The notes under the pieces are model-generated. The model did not search any database. It saw nothing but the letters and a program-made list of their open reading frames with translations, and had not been told where the DNA came from. Shown here one piece after another: positions 1-9,687 of a DNA stretch of 64,000 bases. Made by a program: the position numbers and the translations under genes. Each line of letters starts with the position of its first letter. Position 1 is the first letter of the stretch. This DNA comes from Piscinibacter gummiphilus. GTDB taxonomy: Bacteria; Pseudomonadota; Gammaproteobacteria; Burkholderiales; Burkholderiaceae_C. The stretch is from contig NZ_CP136336.1 of the NCBI RefSeq assembly GCF_032681285.1, forward strand, positions 4,203,001 to 4,267,000, given 5' to 3'.

Positions 1-423
1 GGCGAAAGCCCGAGCGAACTGATGCAGGCCCGTGCCGCGGTCGAAGGCGACGTGGCGGTGCTCGCGTGCGCGCATGTGAGCGCGGAGGCCCTGTCGCGCC
101 TGCGCGAAAGCATCGAGGGCATGCGTGCCCAGATCGCGCAAGGGCTGTCGCCACTTGGCCATGACCGCCAGTTCCACATCACGCTGGCCGAGATGAGCGG
201 CAACTCGGTGATGGTGCGGCTGGTGTCAGACCTCTTCGACGAGCGCCACAGCCCGATCTCGTCGCAGCTGAGCGTGCGCTTCGAGAACACCCGCACCTGG
301 AACACCGCGCTCAAGGAGCACGAAGCGATCTACCGCGCCCTCGAATCGCGCGACCCGCTCAGCGCCCAGGCGGCGATGCGCTCGCACCTGAAGGCATCCG
401 AGGAGCGGTGGGTCGGCGGCTGA
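1..423 (+). CDS. GntR/FadR-family regulator, C-terminal part (FCD domain), 5' end outside the window
   Basis: The reading frame is open from base 1, so the gene starts before the window. The visible 140 residues are helical and match an FCD effector-binding domain, with an early ELMQAR segment, a central FHITLAEMSGN segment (the usual metal/ligand-binding helix of this family) and a late LKEHEAIYRALESRD segment that carries the conserved histidine. In this family the missing N-terminus is a winged helix-turn-helix, and small organic acids commonly act as effectors. The effector here cannot be told. The gene ends six bases before the convergent metallopeptidase gene. Confidence 0.8.
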   Translation, partial: GESPSELMQARAAVEGDVAVLACAHVSAEALSRLRESIEGMRAQIAQGLSPLGHDRQFHITLAEMSGNSVMVRLVSDLFDERHSPISSQLSVRFENTRTWNTALKEHEAIYRALESRDPLSAQAAMRSHLKASEERWVGG

Positions 424-429
424 GCCGCC

Positions 430-1302
430 TCAGATCTGGCGTGCCTCGAAGGTGTTGCACTGGCTCACGCTGCCGGTCTGCAGGCCCTTCTTGAACCAGG
501 TGACGCGCTGGGCGCTGGTGCCGTGGGTGAAGGTCTCAGGCTGCACCGTGCCGCGCGACTTGCGCTGCAGCGCGTCGTCGCCGATCTGCGAGGCGGCGTT
601 GAGCGCTTCTTCCACGTCGCCCTGCTCCAGGATCTGGCGCGCGTTGTTGGCGTGGTGCGCCCACACGCCGGCAAAGCAGTCGGCCTGCAGCTCGAGCCGC
701 ACCGAGAGCGCGTTCTGCTGCGCTTCGGACACGCGCCCGCGCATGCTGTCGACCTTGCCGCTGATGCCGAGCAGGTTCTGCACGTGGTGGCCGACCTCGT
801 GCGCGATCACGTAGGCCTGGGCGAAGTCGCCGGGCGCACCGAGGCGGGTGCGCATGGTTTCGTAGAAGCTCAGGTCGATGTAGACCTTCTGGTCGCCGGG
901 GCAGTAGAACGGCCCCATCGCCGACTGGCCCATGCCGCAGGCGGTGGGCTCGCTGCCGCGGAAGAGGCGCAGCTTGGGGTCGCGGTAGGTCGCGCCCATC
1001 TGCTGGAACTGTTCGCGCCACACGTCTTCGGTGTCGGCCAGCACGACCGAGACGAAACGTGCCATCGGGTCGTCGGCCGGCGGCTTGCCGGCGGGTGCCT
1101 GCTGCACCTGCGGTGCCGAGCCGCCGCCGCTCATGAGGCCGAGGATGGTGAGTGGGTTGATGCCGAAGATCCAGCCGGCGACGAGCGCAATGGCCACACT
1201 GCCCAAGCCGATGCCACGGCCGCCGCCGAATGAGAAGCCCCCGCCGCCACCGGCGCGTGCATCTTCGACGTTGTCGCTTTCACGATTGCCTTGCCACTTC
1301 AT
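430..1302 (-). CDS. Neutral zinc metallopeptidase (YpfJ/PF04228 type)
   Basis: The protein has 290 residues. It has a Gly-rich N-terminal tail (about 17-35), one membrane segment (about 31-58), a Pro/Gln linker, and a C-terminal peptidase domain with the zinc motif HEVGHH at 168-173 and downstream [13 protein letters not shown]. It is probably inner-membrane anchored with the catalytic domain outside the cytoplasm; substrates in this family are unknown. I chose the ATG at 1302 because GGGAGC lies just upstream and the product then begins MKWQGNRES, typical of the family. The open frame reaches back to 1380, but that extension is Arg-rich and unlike the family. Confidence 0.88.
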   Translation of the reverse strand: MKWQGNRESDNVEDARAGGGGGFSFGGGRGIGLGSVAIALVAGWIFGINPLTILGLMSGGGSAPQVQQAPAGKPPADDPMARFVSVVLADTEDVWREQFQQMGATYRDPKLRLFRGSEPTACGMGQSAMGPFYCPGDQKVYIDLSFYETMRTRLGAPGDFAQAYVIAHEVGHHVQNLLGISGKVDSMRGRVSEAQQNALSVRLELQADCFAGVWAHHANNARQILEQGDVEEALNAASQIGDDALQRKSRGTVQPETFTHGTSAQRVTWFKKGLQTGSVSQCNTFEARQI

Positions 1303-1405
1303 GGCGAGCTCCCGGCCGTTGGACCAGCCGTCATGGTAGCGACGCCCCGCCGCTTCGCCAGTCCGACGTTGCGCAGGCAAGTGTCGGACGGCGCCCTACC
1401 GAGTC

Positions 1406-1975
1406 TCAGGTCTTGGGCAGGGTCACGCCACGCTGGCCCTGGTACTTGCCGCCGCGGTCCTTGTAGCTCGTCTCGCAGACTTCGTCGCTTTCGAAAAAGA
1501 GCACCTGCGCGCAGCCTTCGCCCGCGTAGATCTTGGCGGGCAGCGGCGTGGTGTTGCTGAATTCGAGCGTCACGTAGCCTTCCCATTCGGGCTCGAAGGG
1601 TGTGACGTTGACGATGATCCCGCAGCGTGCGTAGGTGCTCTTGCCGAGGCAGATGGTGAGCACGCTGCGCGGGATGCGGAAGTACTCGACCGTGCGCGCG
1701 AGCGCGAAGCTGTTGGGCGGGATGATGCAGACGTCGGCCTCGATGTCGACGAAGCTCTTCTCATCGAAGTTCTTCGGGTCGACGACCGTGCTGTGGATGT
1801 TGGTGAAGACCTTGAACTCCGGCGCGCAGCGGATGTCGTAGCCGTAGCTGCTGGTGCCGTAGCTCACGATCTTGTGGCCGTCGGCCGCATGCCGCACCTG
1901 GCCGGGCTCGAAGGGCTCGATCATGCCGTGCTGCTCGGCCATGCGGCGGATCCACTTGTCGCTCTTGATGCTCAT
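1406..1975 (-). CDS. dcd: dCTP deaminase
   Basis: The product is a 189-residue homotrimeric deaminase that converts dCTP to dUTP and ammonia, feeding dTMP synthesis. The N-terminal [19 protein letters not shown], the [10 protein letters not shown] segment, the [14 protein letters not shown] segment and the C-terminal [11 protein letters not shown] that closes over the nucleotide are all present. Length matches the E. coli enzyme (193). The ATG at 1975 gives the standard N-terminus; upstream in-frame codons would add 24 non-conserved residues. The C13 peptidase gene lies 55 bases upstream on the same strand and could be cotranscribed. Confidence 0.96.
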   Translation of the reverse strand: MSIKSDKWIRRMAEQHGMIEPFEPGQVRHAADGHKIVSYGTSSYGYDIRCAPEFKVFTNIHSTVVDPKNFDEKSFVDIEADVCIIPPNSFALARTVEYFRIPRSVLTICLGKSTYARCGIIVNVTPFEPEWEGYVTLEFSNTTPLPAKIYAGEGCAQVLFFESDEVCETSYKDRGGKYQGQRGVTLPKT

Positions 1976-2030
1976 GCCGGTCTCGCGCGTTTCCAAAAGG
2001 GGCTTGATTGTAGGGAGGCCGAGGGTGGCG

Positions 2031-3443
2031 CTATCGCACTGCAGCATCGAGCCGGCCGGTGAGTTCGGCCAGCTTCGGGCGGATGGCCTCGCCCACCTGG
2101 ATCTGCGGGTTGGAGTAGCCGTCGGTCTTGCCGGCTTCCTTCTCGCGCCGTGCGATCACCTCGCGTGCCGCCGCGTGCGCGGCTTCGAACGAGCGCGTGC
2201 CGCGCAGCTGCTCGGCATACATCGCGCGGCCGAAGTAGGTGAGTTCGGAGCCACGGCCGCAGCCGTAGGAGGTGTGCGTCGCATCGGCGGCGGTCATCGT
2301 GAGCGTGCTCGGGTCGGCGAGCGCAGGCAGCCACGAGCCCGAGTAGCAGGCCGAGATCGAGAGCACGCGCCAGCGCACGCCGGCTTCGTCGAGCCAGGCG
2401 CGCAGCGTGTCGGGCGTGAGTTCGTCGACTTCCAGCGGCTCGAACTGCGCGGCGAGGCGGCCGTTGCGTGCGCCGTGCGAGGTGAGGTGGATGAAGAGGA
2501 CGTCTTCCTCGCGGTCCATCAGGTTCGCCACCTGCAGGATGGCGCGGCGCAGGTTGAGCCCGGTGGCCCAGGGCAGCTCGCGCGCCGTCTCGGCATGGTT
2601 GATGAGCGACAGCGTGCGGCCACGCGCGTCGAAGCGGTCCTGCATCAGCTCGCTGACGAGCCGGCTCTCGCGGCGGAACACCTCTTCGCCGGCGTAGGGC
2701 GCGAAGGTGATGGCGTAGACATCGGCCACGCCAGGGCGCTGCGGTTGCAGGCCCTGCAACGTCGAGACGACACTGGCCGACTGCGCCTCGAGCACCTCCT
2801 GCGTGAGTTGCAGGCGCTGCTCTTCGGCCTCGCCGGCGGCAGCGGCCGTCACGTCGGGGTACCAGTACGCGCCACGTGGCAGGTAGAGGCTCGCCAGCGC
2901 CGCCGCGGCCACCACCGCGACCACGCCCGCCCGCAGGGCCACCCGCTCGGCCTGGCGCGCGAGCAGCACGGCCGCCGCGAGTGCCATCCAGCCCATCAAG
3001 ACCCACGGCACTGCCTGCATCACCCCGGCCGCCAGCTCCGCCGCACCACGCGGCAACCCCCGCTGCAGCACGAGATAGGCGCCCCAGATCGGCCAGGAGA
3101 TCAACATCTGCTGCAGCCACAGCAGCGCCAGCAGCACCGCGCCCTCCTCGCCCTCGGGCCGGCCCCGCGCGGCCATCCAGCACGCCAGCACGAGCAGCAG
3201 CGTGGCCACCCAGCCGCTGCCCACAGCCTGCCAGTAGAACTGCACCGGGCCCGGCCAGTAGAAGAGCCGCTGCAGGGCCGCGCCGCCCGCCACCAGCAGC
3301 ACCGTCAGCAGCACGAGTCCCACCGGCCCGATGCGCAGGCCCGAAAGCACCGGCCGCATGAAGACCGCACTGCGCCATGCTGCACCCGCCCAGCGCGCCA
3401 ATGTGTTCATGTTGGTGCGGTTTTGCTCAAGCTGGCTCTGCAT
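2031..3443 (-). CDS. Membrane-anchored C13-family (legumain/GPI8-like) cysteine peptidase
   Basis: The product has 470 residues. Residues about 40-190 hold five or so hydrophobic segments. The rest is a caspase-fold domain beginning [15 protein letters not shown]. The catalytic dyad of clan CD is visible: His323 in HLTSHG and Cys366 in SISACYSG. The family contains eukaryotic legumain and the GPI-transamidase subunit Gpi8; bacterial members are poorly studied. A good ribosome site (GGAAGGA) supports the ATG at 3443. The domain probably faces the periplasm, but topology is inferred only from hydrophobicity. The substrate is unknown. Confidence 0.82.
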   Translation of the reverse strand: MQSQLEQNRTNMNTLARWAGAAWRSAVFMRPVLSGLRIGPVGLVLLTVLLVAGGAALQRLFYWPGPVQFYWQAVGSGWVATLLLVLACWMAARGRPEGEEGAVLLALLWLQQMLISWPIWGAYLVLQRGLPRGAAELAAGVMQAVPWVLMGWMALAAAVLLARQAERVALRAGVVAVVAAAALASLYLPRGAYWYPDVTAAAAGEAEEQRLQLTQEVLEAQSASVVSTLQGLQPQRPGVADVYAITFAPYAGEEVFRRESRLVSELMQDRFDARGRTLSLINHAETARELPWATGLNLRRAILQVANLMDREEDVLFIHLTSHGARNGRLAAQFEPLEVDELTPDTLRAWLDEAGVRWRVLSISACYSGSWLPALADPSTLTMTAADATHTSYGCGRGSELTYFGRAMYAEQLRGTRSFEAAHAAAREVIARREKEAGKTDGYSNPQIQVGEAIRPKLAELTGRLDAAVR

Positions 3444-3548
3444 TCGTTCCTTCCCGTGACACCATCGGTCCCTGTGTAACTACCATGTTCCCAAGGGCTG
3501 CAGCCCGCTCCAGAATGTGACCCAACGCCCGCCATGCGGAGACCCGTC

Positions 3549-4088
3549 ATGAACGCACATCGCAGCACCCTGGACCTCCTGGCGCACTACGCCCAGTACC
3601 ACCGCGACCAGCGCAACATCGTCACCCATTTTGTGGGCATTCCGCTGATCGTCTTCGGCATGGGGGTGCTGCTGGCCCGCCTGCACCTCACGCTGCCGCG
3701 GCTCGATGTCACCGCCGCGTGGGTGGCCTTCTGCTTTGCCGGTGCGTGGTACCTGAGCCGCCGCGGGCCGCTGACGCTGAGCGTCGCGGTCACCCTCGCG
3801 ATGGGTGCCCTGGTGGCGCTGGCCCACGGGGTGGCCGGTGGCGGCGTGGCGAGCTGGCTGGCCTGGGGCGCGGGCAGTTTCCTCATCGGCTGGGCGATGC
3901 AGTTCCTCGGGCACTACTACGAGGGCCGCAAGCCGGCGTTCGTCGACGACATCTTCGGGCTCCTCGTCGGGCCGATGTTCGTGATGGCCGAAGCCCTGTT
4001 CTCGATGGGCTGGAACAAGCCGATGCTCGCCGAGATCGAGCGCCGCGCCGGCCCCACGCACCTGCGCGACCTGGCCCACCCGGCCTGA
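3549..4088 (+). CDS. DUF962 / Mpo1-like membrane protein, copy 1
   Basis: The product is a 179-residue integral membrane protein with about four hydrophobic segments. The family signatures HRDQRNIVTHFVGIP near the N-terminus and GHYYEGRKPAFVDD near the C-terminus carry the conserved histidines. Yeast Mpo1 is an Fe(II)-dependent dioxygenase that alpha-oxidises 2-hydroxy fatty acids; a lipid-oxidation role here is inference from the family. GGAG seven bases upstream selects the ATG at 3549 over the one at 3534. A close paralogue lies at 4888-5424 with a regulator between them. Confidence 0.85.
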   Translation: MNAHRSTLDLLAHYAQYHRDQRNIVTHFVGIPLIVFGMGVLLARLHLTLPRLDVTAAWVAFCFAGAWYLSRRGPLTLSVAVTLAMGALVALAHGVAGGGVASWLAWGAGSFLIGWAMQFLGHYYEGRKPAFVDDIFGLLVGPMFVMAEALFSMGWNKPMLAEIERRAGPTHLRDLAHPA

Positions 4089-4098
4089 GAACCGCGCC

Positions 4099-4809
4099 TC
4101 AGTCGAGGCCGGCGGCGCGCGCGAGCGTCGCCACATCCACCAGCTCGATCGCGCCGTAGCGCAGCTTCAGCACCCCTTTGTCTTCGAGCGCGCGCAGGGC
4201 CTTGTTGGCGCTCTGGCGGCTCACGCCCAGCATCAACGCCAGCTGCTCCTGCGGCAGCCGCAGCTGGCGGCGCGGCGCATCGGGCCGGGTGCCGTTGCCA
4301 TGCGCCACCCACCACAGGCGCTTGGCCAGGCGCTGCTCCAGCGGCAGGTGGGCGATGTCTTCCAGCATCGTGAACGCAATGCGCAGCTTGGCGCAGGCGA
4401 GGCGCGCCACGTCCTGCCAGTGGGCGGGGTTCGCATCGAGCCAGGCACGCAGCTCGGCCTGGGGCACCTGCCACACCGTGGTGTCGCCGTCGGCCACGGC
4501 ATCGTGGGTGCGCGGCAGGCCGTCGAGCAGCGAGATCTCGCCGAACCACTGGTAGGGCTCGACGTAGCCGAGCAGGGTCTCGCTGCCGTCGGGTTGCAGC
4601 GCACCCACCCGCAGCGCCCCGGCCGTCACGCAGCACAGGCCTTCGGCGGAGGCACCGCGTGTGAAGAGGCGCTCACCGCCCGCGAGTCGGCCGGCGCGGC
4701 CGAGGGCCAGCAGCGCGTCCTGCAGCGCCGGAGCACAGCTCCCGAACCACGCGTCGGTGCGCAAGGCAGCCTGCAGGGCCGGGGAGGCGTTGGAGTTTGG
4801 CGTGGGCAT
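4099..4809 (-). CDS. Crp/Fnr-family transcriptional regulator
   Basis: The product has 236 residues: an N-terminal cyclic-nucleotide-binding-type beta barrel (about 25-130, containing GYVEPYQWFGEISLLDG), a linking helix, and a C-terminal Crp-type winged helix-turn-helix (about 170-215, LPQEQLALMLGVSRQSANKAL). There is no Fnr-type N-terminal cysteine cluster, so oxygen sensing through Fe-S is unlikely. The ATG at 4809 is followed by a normal family N-terminus, but no strong ribosome site is visible. The gene sits between two DUF962 paralogues, divergent from the second, so it may control that gene and itself. Confidence 0.85.
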   Translation of the reverse strand: MPTPNSNASPALQAALRTDAWFGSCAPALQDALLALGRAGRLAGGERLFTRGASAEGLCCVTAGALRVGALQPDGSETLLGYVEPYQWFGEISLLDGLPRTHDAVADGDTTVWQVPQAELRAWLDANPAHWQDVARLACAKLRIAFTMLEDIAHLPLEQRLAKRLWWVAHGNGTRPDAPRRQLRLPQEQLALMLGVSRQSANKALRALEDKGVLKLRYGAIELVDVATLARAAGLD

Positions 4810-4823
4810 GGAATGTCGGGATT

Positions 4824-4854
4824 TTGACAGTCGCTTTTCGCTCCAACGCACTAG
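4824..4854 (+). promoter_or_regulatory. Candidate sigma-70 promoter for the second DUF962 gene
   Basis: A perfect TTGACA -35 box lies at 4824-4829 in the short divergent gap between the Crp/Fnr gene and the DUF962 gene. The best -10-like hexamer is CACTAG at 4849-4854 with a 19-base spacer, which is weak. The start of the mRNA is therefore uncertain. Confidence 0.35.
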
Positions 4855-4887
4855 CATCCGTCCCACAACACCCCGATGGAGACAGCC

Positions 4888-5424
4888 ATGCGCAACGCCA
4901 CCGAGCTGATGGTCCAGTACGCCTCGTATCACCGCGACCGCCGCAACATCGCCACCCACTTCGTCGGCATCCCGCTGATCGTGTTCTCGATCGGCGTGCT
5001 GCTCTCGCGACCCGAGCTCTTCAGCGCCGGAGGCTTTCCGGTCACGCCGGCCTGGCTGCTGTGGGTCGCCTCGACGGTCTGGTATCTCACGCGTGGCAAC
5101 CTGGCGCTGGGCGCGGGCGTGAGCGTCACCAACGGCATCCTCATCCTGCTGGCGCACAGCCTCGCGCTCGACAGCACTGCTGCCTGGCTCGCCTGGGGCA
5201 TCGGCAGCTTCGTCGTCGGCTGGGTGATCCAGTTCATCGGCCACTACTACGAAGGCCGCAAGCCGGCGTTCGTCGACGACCTGATCGGCCTGCTCGTCGG
5301 GCCGATGTTCGTGACCGGCGAAGCCATGTTCGCGCTGGGCTGGGGCAAGCCGCTGCTGGCCGAGATCGAGCGCCGCGCCGGCCCGACCGTGGTGCGCGAC
5401 CTGTCGGCCCCGGCACACAGGTGA
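4888..5424 (+). CDS. DUF962 / Mpo1-like membrane protein, copy 2
   Basis: The 178-residue product is a close paralogue of the protein at 3549-4088. It has the same HRDRRNIATHFVGIP and GHYYEGRKPAFVDD signatures and the same C-terminal ERRAGPT segment, and the two genes are nearly identical in DNA over the last 150 bases. About four membrane segments are predicted by eye. GGAG six bases upstream selects the ATG at 4888; the in-frame ATG at 4876 has no ribosome site. The stop overlaps the GTG of the MBL-fold gene by four bases, so the two are translationally coupled. Confidence 0.85.
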   Translation: MRNATELMVQYASYHRDRRNIATHFVGIPLIVFSIGVLLSRPELFSAGGFPVTPAWLLWVASTVWYLTRGNLALGAGVSVTNGILILLAHSLALDSTAAWLAWGIGSFVVGWVIQFIGHYYEGRKPAFVDDLIGLLVGPMFVTGEAMFALGWGKPLLAEIERRAGPTVVRDLSAPAHR

Positions 5425-6416
5425 CCGGCCGCCTGCTGAAACGGGCCGCCCTCGCGCTGCTCGCGGCGCTCTTGCTGCTGGCCGCGTTCGCGGTGGTGCA
5501 GTTCAACCGACGCCCGTCGCTCGCGCCGTACCAGTCGCTCACGCTGCCCACCGCCGCGCAGAAGACCGGCGTGCGCGTGCGCTTCGCCGGGGTGGCGACC
5601 CTCGTCTTCGACGACGGCGAGACCGCCTGGGCCATCGATGGCTTCTTCTCGCGGCCCCCGGCGCTGCGCACTCTCTTCGGCACCATCGGCCCCGATGCGG
5701 CCGTGGTCGACGCCTCGCTGAAGCGCCTGGGCATCGCCCAGCTCGCCGCCGTGGTGCCCGTGCATTCGCACTACGACCATGCGATGGACGCACCGCTCGT
5801 GGCGCAGCGCACCGGCGCGCTGCTGGTGGGCGGCGAGTCGACCTTGCAGATCGGCCGCGGCTTCGGCCTCGCCGAGGCGCAGATGCGCGCCGTGAAAGGC
5901 GGCGACACGCTGCAGCTCGGCCAGTTCAGCCTGCGCTTCATCGCGAGCCGCCACAGCCCCACGCCCTTCAGCAGCGGCGAGGGTGGCGAACTCATCACCT
6001 CACCGCTCAAGCCGCCGGCCCATGCCACCCGCTGGCGCGAAGGCGACGTGTGGTCGATCGCCGTGAGCCACGCATCGGGCAAGCGCTACCTGGTGCAAGG
6101 CAGCGCCGGCATCGTGCCGGGCGCGCTCTCGGGCGTGCGCGCCGACACCGTCTTCCTCGGCACCGGCACCCTCGGCAAGAAGAACGAGGCCTACCGCGCG
6201 GCCTACTGGAAAGAGACAGTCAAGGCCACCGGCGCGAAGCGCGTGATCCCGATCCACTGGGACGACTTCATGCAGCCCATGCTCGACACACCGCTCGTCG
6301 CTTCGCCCTACCTCGTCGACGACTTCGACGTGGTGATGGCCGACCTGCAGCAGCGGGGGCGGCAAGATGGCATCGAGGTGCGACTGCCGCCTCTTTTCGA
6401 GCCGTTTGATCCCTAG
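5421..6416 (+). CDS. MBL-fold metallo-hydrolase, membrane-anchored or exported
   Basis: The product has 331 residues. A hydrophobic N-terminal segment (about 6-27) is followed by a metallo-beta-lactamase fold with HSHYDH at 115-120, the HxHxDH zinc motif, and later IASRHSPTPF and VIPIHWDDF segments carrying further metal-ligand histidines. The layout resembles UlaG/NAPE-PLD-like hydrolases of ester or phosphodiester bonds; the substrate cannot be read. Start is GTG at 5421, in a GTGA overlap with the DUF962 stop. That coupling suggests a shared lipid-related role, which is inference. Its TAG stop shares the palindrome CTAG with the convergent apbC stop. Confidence 0.85.
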   Translation: MTGRLLKRAALALLAALLLLAAFAVVQFNRRPSLAPYQSLTLPTAAQKTGVRVRFAGVATLVFDDGETAWAIDGFFSRPPALRTLFGTIGPDAAVVDASLKRLGIAQLAAVVPVHSHYDHAMDAPLVAQRTGALLVGGESTLQIGRGFGLAEAQMRAVKGGDTLQLGQFSLRFIASRHSPTPFSSGEGGELITSPLKPPAHATRWREGDVWSIAVSHASGKRYLVQGSAGIVPGALSGVRADTVFLGTGTLGKKNEAYRAAYWKETVKATGAKRVIPIHWDDFMQPMLDTPLVASPYLVDDFDVVMADLQQRGRQDGIEVRLPPLFEPFDP

Positions 6417-7504
6417 GTGTTCTTGGAGACAGTGATCGTCGGAAACTTCGACGAGAAGTCCTTCGAGCGCTGCGCGATCTTCACGGCCACCTGGCGGGCC
6501 ATCGCCTTGTAGAGGCTCGTGATCTCGCTGTCGGGCTCGGACACCACCGTCGGGGCGCCCGAGTCGGCCTGCAGGCGGATGTTCTTCGACAGGGGCATGG
6601 CGCCCAGGTAGTCGATCTTGAACTCGGCGGCCATCTGCTTGCCGCCGTCCGCGCCAAAGATGTGCTCCACGTGGCCGCAGTTGGAGCACACGTGCATGGC
6701 CATGTTCTCCACCAGCCCGAGGATGGGCACGCCCACCTTCTCGAACATGCGCACGCCGCGCTTGGCGTCGATGAGCGCGATGTCCTGCGGGGTGGTCACG
6801 ATCACCGCGCCGGTGAGCGGCACGCGCTGCGCGAGCGTCAAGGCGATGTCGCCGGTGCCCGGGGGCATGTCGACGATGAGGTAGTCGAGGTCGCGCCAGT
6901 TGGTCTGGCGCAGCAACTGGTCGAGCGCCTGGGTGGCCATCGGGCCGCGCCAGATCATGGCGTTGTCGGGCTCGACGAGGAAGCCGATCGACATGACCTG
7001 CACGCCGTGGTTTTCCTTCGGCTCCATGGTCTTGCCGTCGGCGCTGTCGGGGCGACCCTCCACGCCGAGCATGGTGGGCTGGCTGGGCCCGTAGATGTCG
7101 GCATCGAGCACGCCCACGCTCGCGCCTTCGGCGGCGAGCGCAAGCGCGAGGTTGACGGCCGTCGTGCTCTTGCCCACCCCGCCCTTGCCGGAGGCGACGG
7201 CGACGATGTTCTTCACGTTGGGCAGCAACTGCACACCGCGCTGCACGGCGTGGGCGACGACCTTGGACGTGATGCGCGGCGTGACCGCATCCACGCCCGG
7301 CACGCCACGCGCCGCCAGCGTCAGCGCATGCGCGAGGCCTTCGATCTGGCTCTTCGCCGGGTAGCCCAGCTCCACGTCGAAGCTCACGCTGCCCCCCGAC
7401 ACCTGCAGGTTCTTGACCAGCTTCGTGCTGACGAAGTCCTTGCCAGTATTGGGGTCGATGACGGATTTCAGCGCGTCGAGGATCGCGGCTTCGGTGGCAG
7501 GCAT
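6413..7504 (-). CDS. apbC: Iron-sulfur cluster carrier protein ApbC (Mrp/Nbp35 family P-loop ATPase)
   Basis: The product has 363 residues. An N-terminal DUF59/MIP18-like domain (about 1-80) is followed by a deviant Walker [10 protein letters not shown] at 106-114, the DMPPGTGD Walker B-like segment, and the C-terminal CSNC motif (Cys273, Cys276) that bridges an Fe-S cluster between two subunits. The family binds and transfers [4Fe-4S] clusters to apoproteins. The start ATG at 7504 gives the standard N-terminus. The gene is divergent from metG, an adjacency common in betaproteobacteria. Confidence 0.95.
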   Translation of the reverse strand: MPATEAAILDALKSVIDPNTGKDFVSTKLVKNLQVSGGSVSFDVELGYPAKSQIEGLAHALTLAARGVPGVDAVTPRITSKVVAHAVQRGVQLLPNVKNIVAVASGKGGVGKSTTAVNLALALAAEGASVGVLDADIYGPSQPTMLGVEGRPDSADGKTMEPKENHGVQVMSIGFLVEPDNAMIWRGPMATQALDQLLRQTNWRDLDYLIVDMPPGTGDIALTLAQRVPLTGAVIVTTPQDIALIDAKRGVRMFEKVGVPILGLVENMAMHVCSNCGHVEHIFGADGGKQMAAEFKIDYLGAMPLSKNIRLQADSGAPTVVSEPDSEITSLYKAMARQVAVKIAQRSKDFSSKFPTITVSKNT

Positions 7505-7617
7505 GGTCGTGTGGGAAGGGCAGAAGGGAAGCGAAGGCCAGTCTAGCGCAGGGCCTCGTCCTCAGAGGGAGCAGGCCTAGAATCGTGTGCTCTGCCGTTC
7601 CCCTCGTCTGGCCCCCG

Positions 7618-9663
7618 ATGACCCGCAAGCTCTTCGTCACCACCGCCCTGCCCTACGCCAATGCGCCCTTCCACATCGGGCACATGATGGAGTACATCCA
7701 GGCCGACATCTGGGTGCGGGCGCAGCGCATGCTGGGCCACGAGGTGCACTTCGTCTGCGCCGACGATGCGCACGGCGCGCCGATCATGATCGCGGCCGAA
7801 AAGGCCGGCAAGACGCCGCAGCAGTTCGTGGCCGAGATCGCCGCGGGGCGCAAGCAGTACCTCGACGGCTTCCACATCGGCTTCGACAACTGGCACTCCA
7901 CTGACGGCCCCGAGAACCACGCGCTCGCGCAAGACATCTACCGTGCGCTTCGCAAGCAGGGCCTGATCGCCGAGCGGGTGATCGAGCAGTTCTTCGACCC
8001 GGTGAAGAGCATGTTCCTGCCCGATCGCTACATCAAGGGCGAGTGCCCGAAGTGCGGGGCGAAAGACCAATACGGCGACAACTGCGAGGTGTGCGGTGCG
8101 GTGTATGCGCCCACGGAACTCAAGAACCCGTATTCGGCCTTGAGCGGCGCCACGCCGGTGCTCAAGAGCAGCTCGCACTATTTCTTCCAGCTCTCGTCCG
8201 ACCGCTGCATCGAATTCCTGAAGGACTGGACCACCACTGCCGGCCGCCTGCAGCCCGAGGTGCTCAACAAGATCAAGGAGTGGTTCACCGTCGACGAACA
8301 CGGCCACGTGGGCCTGGCCGACTGGGACATCTCGCGCGACGCGCCCTACTTCGGCATCGAGATCCCCGACGCGCCGGGCAAGTATTTCTACGTCTGGCTC
8401 GACGCACCCGTGGGCTACCTCGCCTCGCTGAAGAACCTCTTCGACAAGACCGGCCGCGACTTCGACGCCTTCATGGCCGACCCCGACGTGGAGCAGGTGC
8501 ACTTCATCGGCAAGGACATCATCACCTTCCACACGCTCTTCTGGCCGGCGATGCTGCACTTCAGCGGCCGCAAGACGCCGAACCACATCAACGTGCACGG
8601 CTTCCTGTCGCTCGGCGGCGAGAAGATGAGCAAGAGCCGCGGCACCGGCCTGTCGCCGCTCAAGTACCTGCAGCTCGGCATGAACGCCGAATGGCTGCGC
8701 TACTACCTCGCGGCCAAGCTCAATGCGCGGGTCGAAGACGTGGAGTTCAACCCGGAAGACTTCGTCGCCCGCGTCAACAGTGACCTCGTCGGCAAGTACA
8801 TCAACATCGCGAGCCGCGCGGCGGGCTTCCTCACCAAGCGCTTCGAGGGCCGGCTGTCGAGCGACGTCGGCGTCGAAGGCCGCACGCTGCTGGATGGGCT
8901 TCGCGCGCACCGCGCCACCGTCGTCGAGCTGTACAACGAGCGCGAGCTGGGCAAGGCGCTGCGCGAGATCATGCTGCTGGCCGACCGGGTGAACGAATAC
9001 GTCGACCAGCACAAGCCCTGGGAGCTCGCCAAGCAGCAAGGCCAGGACCAGGTGCTGCAGGACGTCTGCACCGTCTGCATCGAAGCCTTCCGCGTGCTCA
9101 CGATCTACCTGAAGCCCGTGCTGCCGGCGCTGGCCGCGCAGGTCGAGGCCTTCCTGCGTGTGGAGCCTATGGGCTTCGCCGACGCGCAGCGTTCGCTGGG
9201 CGCACACACCATCGGCGAATACAAGCACCTGATGCAGCGTGTCGACCCGAAACTGCTCGACGCCCTCTTCGAAGCCCCCGCCCCGGCCGCGCCACCCGCC
9301 CCCGGGGGCGAGCCGCTTGCCGACGAGATCGGCATCGACGACTTCACCAAGGTCGATCTGCGCATCGCCAAGATCGTGAAGGCCGAGCACGTCGAAGGCT
9401 CCGACAAGCTGCTGCGCCTGACGCTCGACGTAGGCGAAGGCAAGACGCGCAACGTGTTCAGCGGCATCAAGTCGGCCTACCAGCCCGAGCAGCTCGAAGG
9501 CAAGTTCACCGTGATGGTGGCCAACCTCGCGCCGCGCAAGATGAAGTTCGGCGTGAGCGAGGGCATGGTTCTTGCGGCTTCGCATGCCGATGAGAAGAAG
9601 AACCCCGGCCTCTACGTCCTCGAACCCTGGCCCGGCGCCACGCCGGGGCTGAGGGTGCGCTGA
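7618..9663 (+). CDS. metG: Methionyl-tRNA synthetase
   Basis: The product has 681 residues and charges tRNA-Met with methionine in the cytoplasm. HIGH is at residues 19-22 and KMSKS at 336-340. A zinc knuckle with CPKCG and CEVCG lies in the connective domain, and a C-terminal EMAP/Trbp111-type tRNA-binding domain (about 575-681, beginning [15 protein letters not shown]) supports dimerisation and tRNA binding. Length matches E. coli MetG (677). The ATG at 7618 puts HIGH at the usual distance from the N-terminus; an upstream in-frame codon at 7585 would add 11 atypical residues. Confidence 0.97.
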   Translation: MTRKLFVTTALPYANAPFHIGHMMEYIQADIWVRAQRMLGHEVHFVCADDAHGAPIMIAAEKAGKTPQQFVAEIAAGRKQYLDGFHIGFDNWHSTDGPENHALAQDIYRALRKQGLIAERVIEQFFDPVKSMFLPDRYIKGECPKCGAKDQYGDNCEVCGAVYAPTELKNPYSALSGATPVLKSSSHYFFQLSSDRCIEFLKDWTTTAGRLQPEVLNKIKEWFTVDEHGHVGLADWDISRDAPYFGIEIPDAPGKYFYVWLDAPVGYLASLKNLFDKTGRDFDAFMADPDVEQVHFIGKDIITFHTLFWPAMLHFSGRKTPNHINVHGFLSLGGEKMSKSRGTGLSPLKYLQLGMNAEWLRYYLAAKLNARVEDVEFNPEDFVARVNSDLVGKYINIASRAAGFLTKRFEGRLSSDVGVEGRTLLDGLRAHRATVVELYNERELGKALREIMLLADRVNEYVDQHKPWELAKQQGQDQVLQDVCTVCIEAFRVLTIYLKPVLPALAAQVEAFLRVEPMGFADAQRSLGAHTIGEYKHLMQRVDPKLLDALFEAPAPAAPPAPGGEPLADEIGIDDFTKVDLRIAKIVKAEHVEGSDKLLRLTLDVGEGKTRNVFSGIKSAYQPEQLEGKFTVMVANLAPRKMKFGVSEGMVLAASHADEKKNPGLYVLEPWPGATPGLRVR

Positions 9664-9687
9664 CCGGACGACGCCAACACTCGCCCC

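Noticed and set aside
1972..3378. Second long minus-strand frame overlapping the C13 peptidase gene
   Set aside because: The other frame contains the His/Cys dyad and a ribosome site; this one is Arg/Ala-rich with no motif.
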